Shown in pieces: positions 16,740 to 28,982 of a stretch of DNA of 64,000 nt (position 1 is the first letter of the stretch; every line of letters begins with the position of its first letter). Source of the stretch: Micrococcales bacterium KH10 (GTDB taxonomy: Bacteria > Actinomycetota > Actinomycetes > Actinomycetales > Cellulomonadaceae); NCBI GenBank assembly GCA_900188465.1, contig FZPE01000004.1:124001-188000 (forward strand), read 5' to 3'. Position numbers and translations under genes: made by a program. Below the pieces are notes generated by a model. It was not told where the DNA came from and did no database searches. It saw nothing but the letters and a program-made list of their open reading frames with translations.

Positions 16740-17956
16740 GCTTGGCGAACCTCTCTGAACAGTTGATCGAGCTCGTTGGTTAGTCGTAGCAGGTCGTCGG
16801 CGTTTGAAGGCGGCGGTCCGTAACACAGATGGTCGACGGTGGCTGGTGGGCGACCGGTGGCCGAGCAAATGGCTATGACAAGGCTGGCACGGTCAGTGCC
16901 AGCAGGCACGCCGAGATGTGAGGCGATCCGGGTGAGCGTTCCAGCTCGCACCAGCGCGCCAGCATATCCATAGTCACGTGAGGCGCGGTAGAGACGAGCT
17001 CGTCCCTGGCTTACTTCCTCAGGTCGTACCGTCACTGGAAGCGGTTCGGGAATCAGCGCACCAAAGCGACGTCCGCGCCACCAGGCCGCGACCGCGATCA
17101 CACCCACCAGGACCAGGAAAACCGGCATGATCCAAGCGTGAGAGGCTTCTTGGTCAGCCTCGGAGACTCCCAGCATCTGGATCAGATCCGGAACAAACCA
17201 GACCACATGCTCATTCGTGCCGAGCAGTCGCAGTCCGAGTGCGGCGTTGCCGGCTTCCGCCAGGTGTTCATTGGTGATCCATGCTTCGGAACTGAGGGCA
17301 GTAACCGTGCCGAGACGAATCATCGCCGCGCCATCGTCACTGGTGAAACAGGAGACTGCCTCGGCGTTACTCGAATAAAGGGCTGGTGATGCCTGCGTGA
17401 TCTCTTCGGCTGCGATGGCATCTGCATCGCGGCATCGGGCTTCCAACGTTCCCGCTGTTGCTGCCGCCCAGTTCACCGAAATCTGCGGAGCGAAGGCCTC
17501 TAGCGTTCCATCACCCGGTGCGAACAGCACCACCTCGTCGGCCGCCTCAGCGAGCCATTCAACCTGATCACTCGTCAAGCCGAAATCACCGCCGACGACG
17601 AGGGTCGCGCTGCCGGGCGCACTCGTTAACGCTGTGGCGGCGTCATCGGCATTCTGTACGAAAGCGATCTTGACCCCCTGGCGCTCGAGGATCTGCGCCA
17701 CGGCCCTGGTGCCCGCAGCATCCGGATTATCTGGAGCAAAGGGGATTGACGAGGTGGGAGAGCGGAACAGTATCAGCACGGTGACAGCAACCGCGACGAC
17801 CGCAACCAGCACCACGATGGCGCGTCGTGCTCCGCGGCGCGACCCGCCCGTGTTCGCAGGTGCCAGTGATGCGACTGGATCGGCGGTGAGTTCCGTGTCG
17901 AGGTCGCCATGATCTGGCGCTGCTATCGCACTATCATGCGTGACCGGAGTGGACAT
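16736..17956 (-). CDS. DUF4350 domain-containing membrane protein
   Basis: A 406-residue protein. After about 40 polar residues there is a membrane segment (AIVVLVAVVAVAVTVLILF), the DUF4350 domain with NPDAAGTRAVAQILERQGV at its start, a second membrane segment (WIMPVFLVLVGVIAVAAWW), and a cytoplasmic C-terminal domain. ATG 17956 shares its A with the preceding TGA (TGATG). DUF4350 proteins accompany MoxR, DUF58 and DUF4129 in actinobacteria; the biochemical role is not known. A mostly extracytoplasmic DUF4350 domain between two membrane segments is predicted. Confidence 0.88.
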   Translation of the reverse strand: MSTPVTHDSAIAAPDHGDLDTELTADPVASLAPANTGGSRRGARRAIVVLVAVVAVAVTVLILFRSPTSSIPFAPDNPDAAGTRAVAQILERQGVKIAFVQNADDAATALTSAPGSATLVVGGDFGLTSDQVEWLAEAADEVVLFAPGDGTLEAFAPQISVNWAAATAGTLEARCRDADAIAAEEITQASPALYSSNAEAVSCFTSDDGAAMIRLGTVTALSSEAWITNEHLAEAGNAALGLRLLGTNEHVVWFVPDLIQMLGVSEADQEASHAWIMPVFLVLVGVIAVAAWWRGRRFGALIPEPLPVTVRPEEVSQGRARLYRASRDYGYAGALVRAGTLTRIASHLGVPAGTDRASLVIAICSATGRPPATVDHLCYGPPPSNADDLLRLTNELDQLFREVRQA

Positions 17957-18609
17957 CAACCCACCACCTGCATGCTCGGTGCGGTCGTAGCCGACGCCTC
18001 TTGTCTCCAAGCAGCCGGGGTACGAGCCAGATCGCGCATGAACTCGGCCATTTCGAACGCCTCATCCTTGCTGATGTCGCGTTCGGCATAGGCGGTTGCA
18101 TCGAAAACTGCAGCGCTCAGGGCCAGACGTGCGGTGTGATCGGGGAACACGGCGGCCAGCTGCGTCGCAGCTTCATGTGCGGTCAGGCCGGGTTGCGCCG
18201 TGATGATGGTGCGTTCGATACCGTCTTGCACGAGCGCCCGGAAGGCGAGAATGAAAGTGTCGCGGAACCGGCCGTCGCCATAGGCCGTGCGCGCGGCCGC
18301 ACGAAGCTCAGCGGCTGAGACAGCCGATGACTCCAGTGTGTGATCTGCGGCAATGCGGCGGCGTCGCCGCATCGGCCCGACCACGATGATCAACACCACG
18401 ATCGCGGCGACGATCAGGGCCAACGTCACCCATAAGCCGATTTGAGCGCCGGCGCTCGTTCCCGATAGCTCGTCCAGGAAATCGGTGATCTTCTCCATCA
18501 GCCAGGAGAACGGGTCTTGGCGGGTGTGATAGATCGGCTGGCTCAACTCGTCGCGAGCCCATTGGCGACCAGTAGGGGCGTCGGGAGTGACCGGGATCGC
18601 GAATATCAC
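17956..18609 (-). CDS. DUF4129 domain-containing membrane protein
   Basis: A 217-residue protein with one membrane segment (IGLWVTLALIVAAIVVLIIVV) near residue 65 followed by RRRRR, then the C-terminal DUF4129 helical domain: AAARTAYGDGRFRDTFILAF, RALVQDGIERTI, GLTAHEAATQL. Start GTG 18609 overlaps the upstream stop as GTGA. The domain is often fused to transglutaminase-like proteins in other phyla; here it stands alone in the MoxR operon. Its role is not established. Confidence 0.86.
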   Translation of the reverse strand: MIFAIPVTPDAPTGRQWARDELSQPIYHTRQDPFSWLMEKITDFLDELSGTSAGAQIGLWVTLALIVAAIVVLIIVVGPMRRRRRIAADHTLESSAVSAAELRAAARTAYGDGRFRDTFILAFRALVQDGIERTIITAQPGLTAHEAATQLAAVFPDHTARLALSAAVFDATAYAERDISKDEAFEMAEFMRDLARTPAAWRQEASATTAPSMQVVG

Positions 18610-19754
18610 GAGGACGAGGCCTTCGCGGCAAGTTGGACGTCGAGACCTTCGCGGCGCATCCGCACGTCAACGTAGAGCAGTGCGATGACCGAGGCAGAGT
18701 AAGACACCCCGATTGTCGCGGCCAGCACAGTCGACAGCGTGACAAGCAGAATCCATACCAGCGCATTGGCCATCACGATCCCCACGATCGTTCCAAGGAT
18801 GGTCAGTGGAACAACGATGATCTGCTGGATCACAGAGACGATCAGATAGACCAGCATCTGAATGCCAAGCACGCGCCAGAACTGCGATTTGACCAGGAAC
18901 CAACTGCGCTTGAGCGAAGTGATGACCGAGGCTTCTTCCAGAATCAGCGCGGAGGACGCAAAACTCAACATGATCGAGAGCACGATAGCGGCGAGGATAG
19001 CCACGATGGTCAGGACAACTCCCACCACAGTCAGAGCCGCACTGTCCGTCGAGATGCCAACTGAGAAAAACAACACCGGAATCATGACGACTGCGCCCAC
19101 GATGAGCGATGTCAGCAGTGCGACCCCGGCCAGTGCCCAGAGTCTTGGCTTGACTCGTGACCAGATCTCGCCAACCGAAGGACGCAGCCCCAAACACAGT
19201 TGGCCGATCGCGTAGACCAACGTTCCGGTGACGATGATCGTCGCGATCGTCATACCGATGGAGCCGGCGGTGATGATGCCCTGCTGTTCGAACCAAGACA
19301 TCGAACCGATCGCCAGATCCGCATCGTCTCCCAAGGAGAAGCCGCCGAAGTTCTCGCGGATCCACGGCATTATCAAAGCGCCCAGGGCGGTGAACGCCGT
19401 AATGAAGACGGTCACGATGAGCAGCGTCAGACCGAGGGTGATCTTTGCGTGCCGTCTGATGGCCTGGAATGCGCCGTCAAGGATTTCACCTAGCGTGAGG
19501 GGACGCAGTGGGATGATCCCTGGTTTCATGCCCAACATGGAGGAGGGATGACCCAGATTCGGCGGCAGGCTGCCGCCGCCTTGTCCGAACTGTTGTTGTC
19601 CGTACTGTGGCTGCCCATAAGACGGCTGTACGTATTGAGGCTGACCAGGTTGCGGCTGTCCGTACCGTGGCGGCCCGTAGTGAGGTTGGTCCGATCCTGC
19701 TCCAGATGACGGTGTCTGGGGACCCGGTCCAGGATTATTAGGGTCATAGGTCAT
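18606..19754 (-). CDS. glycerophosphoryl diester phosphodiesterase membrane-domain protein
   Basis: A 382-residue protein. The first 75 residues are low-complexity Pro/Gln/Tyr/Gly with YGQPQ-like repeats. Then comes GIIPLRPLTLGEILDGAF, the typical start of the GPDPase membrane domain (PF10110), with six or so membrane segments. The catalytic phosphodiesterase domain is absent, as is usual for actinobacterial members. ATG 19754 has GGAAAGGG about 13 nt upstream; ATG 19781 is an alternative. It is the first gene of the MoxR/DUF58 operon and is divergent from mtrA. The low-complexity tail is probably cytoplasmic and may mediate interactions. Confidence 0.87.
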   Translation of the reverse strand: MTYDPNNPGPGPQTPSSGAGSDQPHYGPPRYGQPQPGQPQYVQPSYGQPQYGQQQFGQGGGSLPPNLGHPSSMLGMKPGIIPLRPLTLGEILDGAFQAIRRHAKITLGLTLLIVTVFITAFTALGALIMPWIRENFGGFSLGDDADLAIGSMSWFEQQGIITAGSIGMTIATIIVTGTLVYAIGQLCLGLRPSVGEIWSRVKPRLWALAGVALLTSLIVGAVVMIPVLFFSVGISTDSAALTVVGVVLTIVAILAAIVLSIMLSFASSALILEEASVITSLKRSWFLVKSQFWRVLGIQMLVYLIVSVIQQIIVVPLTILGTIVGIVMANALVWILLVTLSTVLAATIGVSYSASVIALLYVDVRMRREGLDVQLAAKASSS

Positions 19755-19907
19755 GGTGAAAGCCGCGCCCTTTCCGTCCATGAGTCAAGATTTACTGGGA
19801 GTACTCGTCTAGGCAATCGTGCCATGTCAGCATGAATGTCACGAGAAGACCAGGCTGATTCGGATGCGAAACCCGCATCAATCAGTAAGCAATGGCAGAA
19901 TAACGCC

Positions 19908-20600
19908 ATGACGTCTCGCATTCTCGTGGTCGATGACGATGCCGCGCTCGCGGAAATGATCGGCATCGTATTGAAAGCCGAAGGCTTCGACGCGATCTTC
20001 ACTGGAGACGGTGAAAAGGCTGTCTCCGCATTCCGCAAAGAACCAGTCGACCTAGTGCTCCTTGATGTCATGTTGCCTGGGCTCAACGGTGTGGAGGTCT
20101 GCCAGGCGATCCGGAACGAGTCGAACGTTCCAATCATCATGCTCACCGCGAAGTCAGACACAGTAGATGTCGTGGCGGGACTAGAAGCCGGCGCCGATGA
20201 CTACGTCGTCAAACCCTTCAAGCCCAAGGAACTCATCGCCCGTATCAAGGCGCGCCTGCGCCGCCAAGACGATGCCGCGACCCAGTTGATCACTGTTGCC
20301 GACCTGACTATCGACGTCACCGGACACAGCGTTACCCGCGGCGACGAGGAACTGCAGTTAACGCCACTTGAGTTTGATCTGCTCGTGGCGTTGGCCCGCA
20401 AACCGTGGCAGGTGTTCTCGCGGGAACAACTCCTTGAGCAGGTATGGGGATATCGCCATTCGGCAGACACCCGGCTGGTGAATGTTCACGTGCAGCGGCT
20501 GCGGTCCAAGGTAGAGCTCGACCCGGAAAACCCCAAGGTCGTGCTCACCGTGCGTGGTGTTGGCTACCGGGCGGGATCTGGGGCTGACACCTCAGCCTGA
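19908..20600 (+). CDS. mtrA: response regulator MtrA
   Basis: An OmpR/PhoB-type regulator of 230 residues. The receiver domain has the acidic pocket VVDDD (8-11), phospho-acceptor Asp53 in LLDVMLPG, Thr80 and Lys102 (VKPF). The C-terminal winged helix includes LTPLEFDLLVALARKPWQVF and the recognition-helix region YRHSADTRLVNVHVQRLRSK. The match to mycobacterial MtrA, with mtrB and lpqB directly downstream, makes the assignment firm. ATG 19908 starts just before the receiver domain. In actinobacteria MtrA controls cell-wall hydrolases, division and osmotic response genes. Its stop and the mtrB start share one base. Confidence 0.97.
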   Translation: MTSRILVVDDDAALAEMIGIVLKAEGFDAIFTGDGEKAVSAFRKEPVDLVLLDVMLPGLNGVEVCQAIRNESNVPIIMLTAKSDTVDVVAGLEAGADDYVVKPFKPKELIARIKARLRRQDDAATQLITVADLTIDVTGHSVTRGDEELQLTPLEFDLLVALARKPWQVFSREQLLEQVWGYRHSADTRLVNVHVQRLRSKVELDPENPKVVLTVRGVGYRAGSGADTSA

Positions 20601-22300
20601 TGTCCGCCTCAACTGCGACCAGGTCGCCCAACACTGACGCAACAGTCTTCGTCCGCCCCGACCGGTCAACGATGGGGTTCTTCGGTCGGCTCAGCCTGGC
20701 CTGGCGCTCGTCCCTCCAGATCAAGGTCGTCTTCTCGGTGCTGACCATGACCATCGTGTCTCTGGCGGTGCTCAGTGCCTTGATGTCCACCACGATTCGC
20801 GATGGCATCTTCAATCAACGCGTCGATGCGGTCATGTCCGAGAGCGCTCGTGCTTTCAGCGGAACCCAATCGCTGCTGAACTCGTCGACAGCAGCGAACT
20901 CCACCCAAGTGCAACAACTGCTGAAAGATACGATCGCCGCGCTACAGGCCGGAGCATCGGGGCAACGCGATGTGTTTTTGTGGCGGATGCGCACCGCCGC
21001 CCCGGTTCAGGTCACGGTCAACGACGTGTCCAGCAACCCGGAACTCGGTGGATTGGTGAGCGCGCAACTGCGCGAAGCGGTGGCTGCCGCGCCGCAGCAA
21101 GCACACTGGCAATCGGTAGGGATTCCAACCGAAGGTGGAGTCCATCCCGGTGTTGTCGTGGGGTCGAGCGTCGAGGTTCCTGTCGCGGGGACCTTCGAGT
21201 TGTACCTGATGTATTCCATGGAGACAGAGCAGTACACCTTGACGTTCTTGCAACGTGTGCTGGCCGTCTCATTGGGGTCGCTTACGATTGTGCTGGCCTT
21301 GATCACCTGGCTGGTGACGCGCCAGGTCGTTCACCCCATCATCACGGTCTCGGCGGCAGCCGGCCGCATCGCGGATGGTCACCTCGATGAACGGCTGCCG
21401 GTGCGCGGATACGATGAAGTCGCCGCGCTGGAATCATCCTTCAACGCGATGGCCGCGAGCTTGCAAGACCAGATTGAACGGCTCGGCCACCTATCGGCCC
21501 TGCAACGCCGATTCGTCTCCGACGTATCCCACGAGCTTCGCACCCCGCTGACAACCATCCGCATGGCAGCCGACGTCCTCTACGACGCGCGCAACGACCT
21601 GGTAGAACCGGGGCAACGGTCAGTCGAACTGCTCAAAGATCAGATCGATCGCTTTGAGTTGCTGCTGACCGATCTGCTCGAAATCAGCCGCTTTGATGCC
21701 GGTGCAGCGCGGTTGGATATCGATAGCCGCGATCTGACGGCCATGACTGCGGGCATTATCGAGGGCATGGTCCCACTGGCCGAGGCCAAGGGAGTCGACA
21801 TCACCTATCGGTCTCCAATCGACCGGGTGGTCGCGGATGTCGATGCCATTCGCTTCGAACGGATTGTGCGCAATCTGCTGGCAAACGCGATCGAACATGC
21901 CGAGGGGAAACCTGTTCACGTTGACCTGGCCGCAACGGTTGATGCGGTAGCCGTACGAGTCCGCGATCACGGTATCGGGTTGAATTCGAGCGAACTGGCG
22001 CATGTCTTCGATCGTTTCTGGCGTGCTGATCCGGCGCGGGCTCGCACCACCGGCGGAACTGGGCTGGGGCTGTCCATCTCTATGGAAGACGCACTGCTGC
22101 ACGGCGGACGCCTGGAAGCTGACGGATCGCCCGGTCACGGAGCAACTTTCATCCTGACACTGCCGCGCCACGCGGGGGTTGGTGCCATCGACCACGGTCC
22201 GCTGTCCACAGATGAAGACCGTGATCCGCTGTTGCAGGTGATGTTCCGGCATGTGAGCACCTACCCAAAGGCAGCTGAGGGAAAGGGGCCGAGGACGTGA
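20600..22300 (+). CDS. mtrB: sensor histidine kinase MtrB
   Basis: A 566-residue kinase. One membrane segment (VVFSVLTMTIVSLAVLSAL) is followed by an extracytoplasmic sensor region of about 150 residues, a second membrane segment, HAMP (HPIITVSAAAGRIADGHLD), HisKA with the phosphorylated His311 in SDVSHELRTPL, and HATPase boxes NLLANAIEHA, VRDHGIGL, and GGTGLGLSI. ATG 20600 overlaps the mtrA stop (TGATG). It phosphorylates MtrA. The C-terminal tail beyond the kinase domain (about 40 residues) is typical of MtrB. Confidence 0.97.
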   Translation: MSASTATRSPNTDATVFVRPDRSTMGFFGRLSLAWRSSLQIKVVFSVLTMTIVSLAVLSALMSTTIRDGIFNQRVDAVMSESARAFSGTQSLLNSSTAANSTQVQQLLKDTIAALQAGASGQRDVFLWRMRTAAPVQVTVNDVSSNPELGGLVSAQLREAVAAAPQQAHWQSVGIPTEGGVHPGVVVGSSVEVPVAGTFELYLMYSMETEQYTLTFLQRVLAVSLGSLTIVLALITWLVTRQVVHPIITVSAAAGRIADGHLDERLPVRGYDEVAALESSFNAMAASLQDQIERLGHLSALQRRFVSDVSHELRTPLTTIRMAADVLYDARNDLVEPGQRSVELLKDQIDRFELLLTDLLEISRFDAGAARLDIDSRDLTAMTAGIIEGMVPLAEAKGVDITYRSPIDRVVADVDAIRFERIVRNLLANAIEHAEGKPVHVDLAATVDAVAVRVRDHGIGLNSSELAHVFDRFWRADPARARTTGGTGLGLSISMEDALLHGGRLEADGSPGHGATFILTLPRHAGVGAIDHGPLSTDEDRDPLLQVMFRHVSTYPKAAEGKGPRT

Positions 22301-24051
22301 GATTCGATCAATTGCGGATGAGCATTATCAGCCTGGTCGTTACGGTGCTGGCCTTGACCGGCTGCGCCACCATTCCCGTCACAGGTCCGGTTGGATCTGA
22401 GCCGCTTCCAGTGACCGACGCCGGCCAGGTCTTCGTCGAGGCAGAAGGACCCGTCGCCGGCGCGACTCCCATTGAGGTCATCCAGGGCTTCATCCGGGCG
22501 CAAGCCGCAGGCGTCAGCGATGACTATCGGGTTGCGAAGGAGTTTCTGACAGCCGAGGGCGCGGCGCAGTGGGAACCGAATAAGTCCACTGCCGTCTATC
22601 TGGGGGAACCGGTATTGGCGGTTGTGGCTCCCAACGTGTCCGGGGCGACAGCGCGTGTGGACGGCAACCGAGTTGAAGTTGGTGGCGCCATCGACCTGGC
22701 AGCCATCGTGGACCAGACCGGTCAGCTTGTCGAAGCGGCGAGCAATGAGTCGCAGATCGTATCCTTCAAGTTGGTTCGCGACAATGGCCAGTGGCGCATC
22801 AATGAGCTGCCGGACGGCACTTATGTGTCGCAGCCCAACTTCACAGTGACCCACCGCCGGATCGCGTTGCAGTTCCTGTCCTTGGATCACCAGTACTTCG
22901 TACCGGATGTGCGCTGGTATCCGTCGCGGAATCTGGCTGGCCACGTAGCAGAGGGATTGTTGGCAGGGCCATCGGCTTGGCTGCGCGATGCTGTCACTAC
23001 CGCGGCGCCTATCGGAACCACGCTGCAAGTCGCTGGATCGGTCCAGGTCAGTGCCGAAGGCGTCGCGGAACTGGATTTGTCCTCGGCTGTGCTGTCGGCG
23101 GATTCTGAGCAGCAGTCGCTACTGCTGGCCCAGTTCAATGCGACGCTGCAGCAAGTCCCGCAGGTGCGCTCCGTGCGGGTCACGGCGGGCAACGTGGATA
23201 TCAACGTGACGGCGGCCTCGGTGCTGCAGGACCCGCAGACTGGCGCTGCCGTGGCGGTGGTGACCGACAACGCGGTGCAGAAAATCGTCGATGGCGCGCT
23301 CGTTCCCGATCAAGGCTACGTGTCGTTGGAAGGGGTGAATGTCACGGCCCTGGCGATGGAGCCGCTAGATGGCCCGCAATCGGGTCAGTTCGCGGTTGTG
23401 CGTCAAGGTAAGCGCAGCATCGCGGCCGTGCCCCGCATCCTGCGCAACGCCGAGACCCCTCAAGTGTTGATCGAGGCGCCGGAGCTGTCCGCGCCGAGCA
23501 TTGATCGGTTCGGTTGGGTGTGGGCGGGGTCTGTTTCCGATATCTACGTGGCAACCGGCGAAGGCGAGGTCAGCACCCTCGCTGCGCCATGGCTGGCATC
23601 GAGAACCATTGATGCGGTGCGAGTATCCCGTGATGGTGCTCGTGTGGCTATCGCCTCGCATGACAGCAGTAGCGGGGAAAGCCAGTCGACGATTGACATC
23701 GCCGCGATTGTGCGCGATGACACTGGCGTGCCGACGCAACTGGAGCAGGGCGTGACTGTCGGTGGATCTTTGGCCGTGGCTCATGAGATGGCATGGATCG
23801 GTGAAAGCACGCTGGCAGTGATCGGAGCATCGGGTGTCTCGGCTGACTCGAATATCTATGTCACTCCCATTGGTGACTTCTCCCAGCTGCAGCCTGTGCT
23901 GGACCATCCTGTGATGATCACCGGCGACCTGGGTGTGCGTACCACGCTGCATGTCCTCCAAAACGACGGTGTTCTGATGACGCGCAGCACCACCGGAGCA
24001 AGTTGGACTGAGGTCGCCCGGGACATCGCCGCGGTGGCGTACCCGGGCTGA
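22297..24051 (+). CDS. lpqB: lipoprotein LpqB
   Basis: A 584-residue lipoprotein with lipobox LTGC (Cys23) after a short signal peptide. It has a GerMN-type region (RNLAGHVAEGLLAGPSAWL, SLLLAQFNATLQQVPQVRSV) and a C-terminal beta-propeller-like half (IDRFGWVWAG, TIDAVRVSRDGARVAIAS). The start GTG 22297 overlaps the mtrB stop (GTGA). Known LpqB modulates MtrB phosphorylation and thus MtrA activity in mycobacteria and streptomycetes. The third gene of the operon acts on the outer face of the membrane. Confidence 0.96.
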   Translation: MRFDQLRMSIISLVVTVLALTGCATIPVTGPVGSEPLPVTDAGQVFVEAEGPVAGATPIEVIQGFIRAQAAGVSDDYRVAKEFLTAEGAAQWEPNKSTAVYLGEPVLAVVAPNVSGATARVDGNRVEVGGAIDLAAIVDQTGQLVEAASNESQIVSFKLVRDNGQWRINELPDGTYVSQPNFTVTHRRIALQFLSLDHQYFVPDVRWYPSRNLAGHVAEGLLAGPSAWLRDAVTTAAPIGTTLQVAGSVQVSAEGVAELDLSSAVLSADSEQQSLLLAQFNATLQQVPQVRSVRVTAGNVDINVTAASVLQDPQTGAAVAVVTDNAVQKIVDGALVPDQGYVSLEGVNVTALAMEPLDGPQSGQFAVVRQGKRSIAAVPRILRNAETPQVLIEAPELSAPSIDRFGWVWAGSVSDIYVATGEGEVSTLAAPWLASRTIDAVRVSRDGARVAIASHDSSSGESQSTIDIAAIVRDDTGVPTQLEQGVTVGGSLAVAHEMAWIGESTLAVIGASGVSADSNIYVTPIGDFSQLQPVLDHPVMITGDLGVRTTLHVLQNDGVLMTRSTTGASWTEVARDIAAVAYPG

Positions 24052-24128
24052 TAGATGGTCTCGGGACGAGTCCTCCCCAACAGCTCACTCAAGTGACCGG
24101 CGAGTGCGCAACTTCGCACAATGGGTAG

Positions 24129-24860
24129 ATGAGTGTGCGTTCTGACAGATCCGGTCGGTGCCGTGATGGATCGCGTGATTGGCTGCTGGTGCCGCGACTG
24201 CTGGGGCGTTTGATCATTCCGGTACGTTGCGCTGGCTGCGGTCGATACGACATCGCGTGGTGTCGTTCTTGCCAAGGAGCGTGGGTTCCGGCCGGGTTTC
24301 GTTGCGAGCTGCAAGTGCCGCGCTTGAATCGGTCAGATTCCATCACACTGCCGGTATGGGCGCTGACCGCCTATGACGGAGCGTCGCGACTGGCGATTCT
24401 GGCAGCCAAGGCCGGTGGCCGCCACGACTTGCACCCAGTGATGGCCAGCCGCTTGGCTTACGCGGCTTGGTGCCGCCGGGCTGCGTTGGCTGTTAACCAG
24501 GATCGGATTGCCGTCGTTCCGGTGCCCTCGTCCTCGCGAGCGATTCGGGAACGCGGCGCGGACATGACAGGGCTACTGGCGCGAGAAGTTGCGCGCAACT
24601 GTGGTTGGCAGATGGCGGCGTTACTGTGTACGAGCGGCCGAAAACGTGATCAGGTCGGGTTGGGACGTGCGGCACGGCAACGCAATATCGCAGGGACGAT
24701 ACAGGTTGTTCATCGGCGGTTGTCGCCGCAGTTTCGTCAAGCCGTCTTGATCGATGACATCGTGACTTCAGGCGCCACGTTGCACCATAGTCGCAAGGCA
24801 TTGGAAGCGTGCGGTATCCGGGTTGTCGGCGCCATGGTCTTAGCGGCGACGGCACCCTAG
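24129..24860 (+). CDS. ComF family phosphoribosyltransferase-like protein
   Basis: A 243-residue protein with an N-terminal zinc knuckle (CAGC at about residues 34-37 and CRSC at 45-48), a middle segment beginning WALTAYDGASRLAI, and a C-terminal type I phosphoribosyltransferase domain with IAVVPVPSSSRAIRERG and the PRPP loop VLIDDIVTSGATL. ComF proteins are linked to DNA uptake in Gram-positives; the actinobacterial role is not clear. The gene lies between lpqB and hpf, as Rv3242c does in M. tuberculosis. ATG 24129 is used. Confidence 0.93.
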   Translation: MSVRSDRSGRCRDGSRDWLLVPRLLGRLIIPVRCAGCGRYDIAWCRSCQGAWVPAGFRCELQVPRLNRSDSITLPVWALTAYDGASRLAILAAKAGGRHDLHPVMASRLAYAAWCRRAALAVNQDRIAVVPVPSSSRAIRERGADMTGLLAREVARNCGWQMAALLCTSGRKRDQVGLGRAARQRNIAGTIQVVHRRLSPQFRQAVLIDDIVTSGATLHHSRKALEACGIRVVGAMVLAATAP

Positions 24861-25014
24861 GCGGTGCCGTGCGCGGTTGCTGTGCAGGAGAGTGCCGCAG
24901 GATGAAGCACGTTGCGCCACTGCGGGCTCGGTGGATGCAATCGGTCCGAAGAACAGATAACCTGGGTGGTCTACAGCGTCGTTGCTGTTGACCGAACGTA
25001 GGGGATCGGATGAA

Positions 25015-25041
25015 GGTTGTGGGGGTTCGTAGCCCACAACC
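25015..25041 (+). terminator. hairpin upstream of hpf
   Basis: GGTTGTGGG (25015-25023) pairs with CCCACAACC (25033-25041). It lies in the 308-nt gap 24861-25168 between comF and hpf, which otherwise holds no gene. There is no U tract, so it may be a comF terminator or an element of the hpf 5' leader. A clear promoter could not be assigned in this gap. Confidence 0.5.
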
Positions 25042-25168
25042 CCAAACCATCTCCGTCGCGCGAGAACGTCAGGAGGTGTCCGCAGGTAGGCACCCCAAGA
25101 GTGCCGCTCTACGCTCAGTTAGTTTCATTCGGGCGCGGCAATCGCGCCCCACACGCTCGGAGGTCAAA

Positions 25169-25819
25169 ATGGAGATCGTCGTCGTAGGCCGTCACACTGA
25201 AGTCGCGGAACGATTCCGTCGTCACGCTGAAGACAAACTCTCTAAGGTCAGCCAGTTGGCGCCAGGAGCACAGCGAGTCGATGTCGCAGTGACGCATGAA
25301 AAAAACCCACGACTTTCCAGTGTGCGTGAAAAAGTGGAACTGACCGTACGGGCCAAAGGCCCCGTCGTTCGAGCCGAGGCCTCTGCGGATGACCGCTACG
25401 GTGCGCTTGACCTGGCACTCGATAAACTTCACGAGCGGCTGCGCCGGGCACATGATCGTCGTACCCGTAATAAGCGCCGTGGTGAAGGGCTAGCGTCCCT
25501 GCCAACGACTCCGATTGACGAGATCGATCTCGCGCCAGCGGCTGCTGAGACGGACGAGAACACAACCGAAGATCTCGCACCTCAGGAACTGGGCGAAGCA
25601 GTCGAGTTCCAGGTGCCGGGTTCTCCCGTCGTGATTCGCAACAAGTTGCACCAGGCAGCTCCGATGTCAGTCGAGGACGCAATCGACGAGATGGAACTCG
25701 TCGGCCATGACTTCTTCTTGTTCATCGACTCCGGTACGAAACGGCCTTCGGTGGCCTACCGTCGCCGCGGCTGGGACTACGGCGTGATCGCATTGGATAC
25801 CACTTGCGAATGTGACTGA
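25169..25819 (+). CDS. hpf: ribosome hibernation-promoting factor, long form
   Basis: A 216-residue protein. The N-terminal HPF/RaiA domain (MEIVVVGRHTEVAERFRRHA, DKLSKV) binds the 30S decoding region. After a linker of about 60 acidic residues comes the C-terminal dimerisation domain (SVEDAIDEMELVGHDFFLF, RRRGWDYGVIAL). The two-domain form drives 100S ribosome dimers. ATG 25169 has a strong GGAGG at 7 nt; upstream in-frame codons are discarded. It corresponds to Rv3241c and precedes secA. Confidence 0.95.
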   Translation: MEIVVVGRHTEVAERFRRHAEDKLSKVSQLAPGAQRVDVAVTHEKNPRLSSVREKVELTVRAKGPVVRAEASADDRYGALDLALDKLHERLRRAHDRRTRNKRRGEGLASLPTTPIDEIDLAPAAAETDENTTEDLAPQELGEAVEFQVPGSPVVIRNKLHQAAPMSVEDAIDEMELVGHDFFLFIDSGTKRPSVAYRRRGWDYGVIALDTTCECD

Positions 25820-25842
25820 ATTCGACAAATAGGACCACAGCG

Positions 25843-25885
25843 GCCGAGGGGTTGGACCATCGTAGCGATTGTCCAACCCCTCGGC
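25843..25885 (+). terminator. hpf terminator hairpin
   Basis: A perfect 15-bp inverted repeat (GCCGAGGGGTTGGAC / GTCCAACCCCTCGGC) with a 13-nt loop lies 23 nt after the hpf stop. There is no U tract, as is common in actinobacteria. Confidence 0.85.
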
Positions 25886-26028
25886 TCTGAGCGTATTGTG
25901 GGGAAATTGATGCCATCTGTACCGCAGTACTCAATTGTCTCGTCTAAGATGGCTCGGTACGCATAACGCGAGATTGCGCTATGCCACGGCGGCAACAGCC
26001 GCGAAGAATTCGACATCAGGAGATTTGC

Positions 26029-28920
<2,892 letters not shown>

Positions 28921-28934
28921 TCTAGCAGTTCGCT

Positions 28935-28979
28935 AAGAACGTCCGCTGGACGCGATCATCGCGTCCAGCGGACGTTCTT
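28935..28979. terminator. secA terminator hairpin (bidirectional)
   Basis: A perfect 20-bp stem (AAGAACGTCCGCTGGACGCG and its complement) with a 5-nt loop lies between the secA stop and the stop of the opposite gene at 28983. It can terminate both transcripts. Confidence 0.93.
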
Positions 28980-28982
28980 GCG

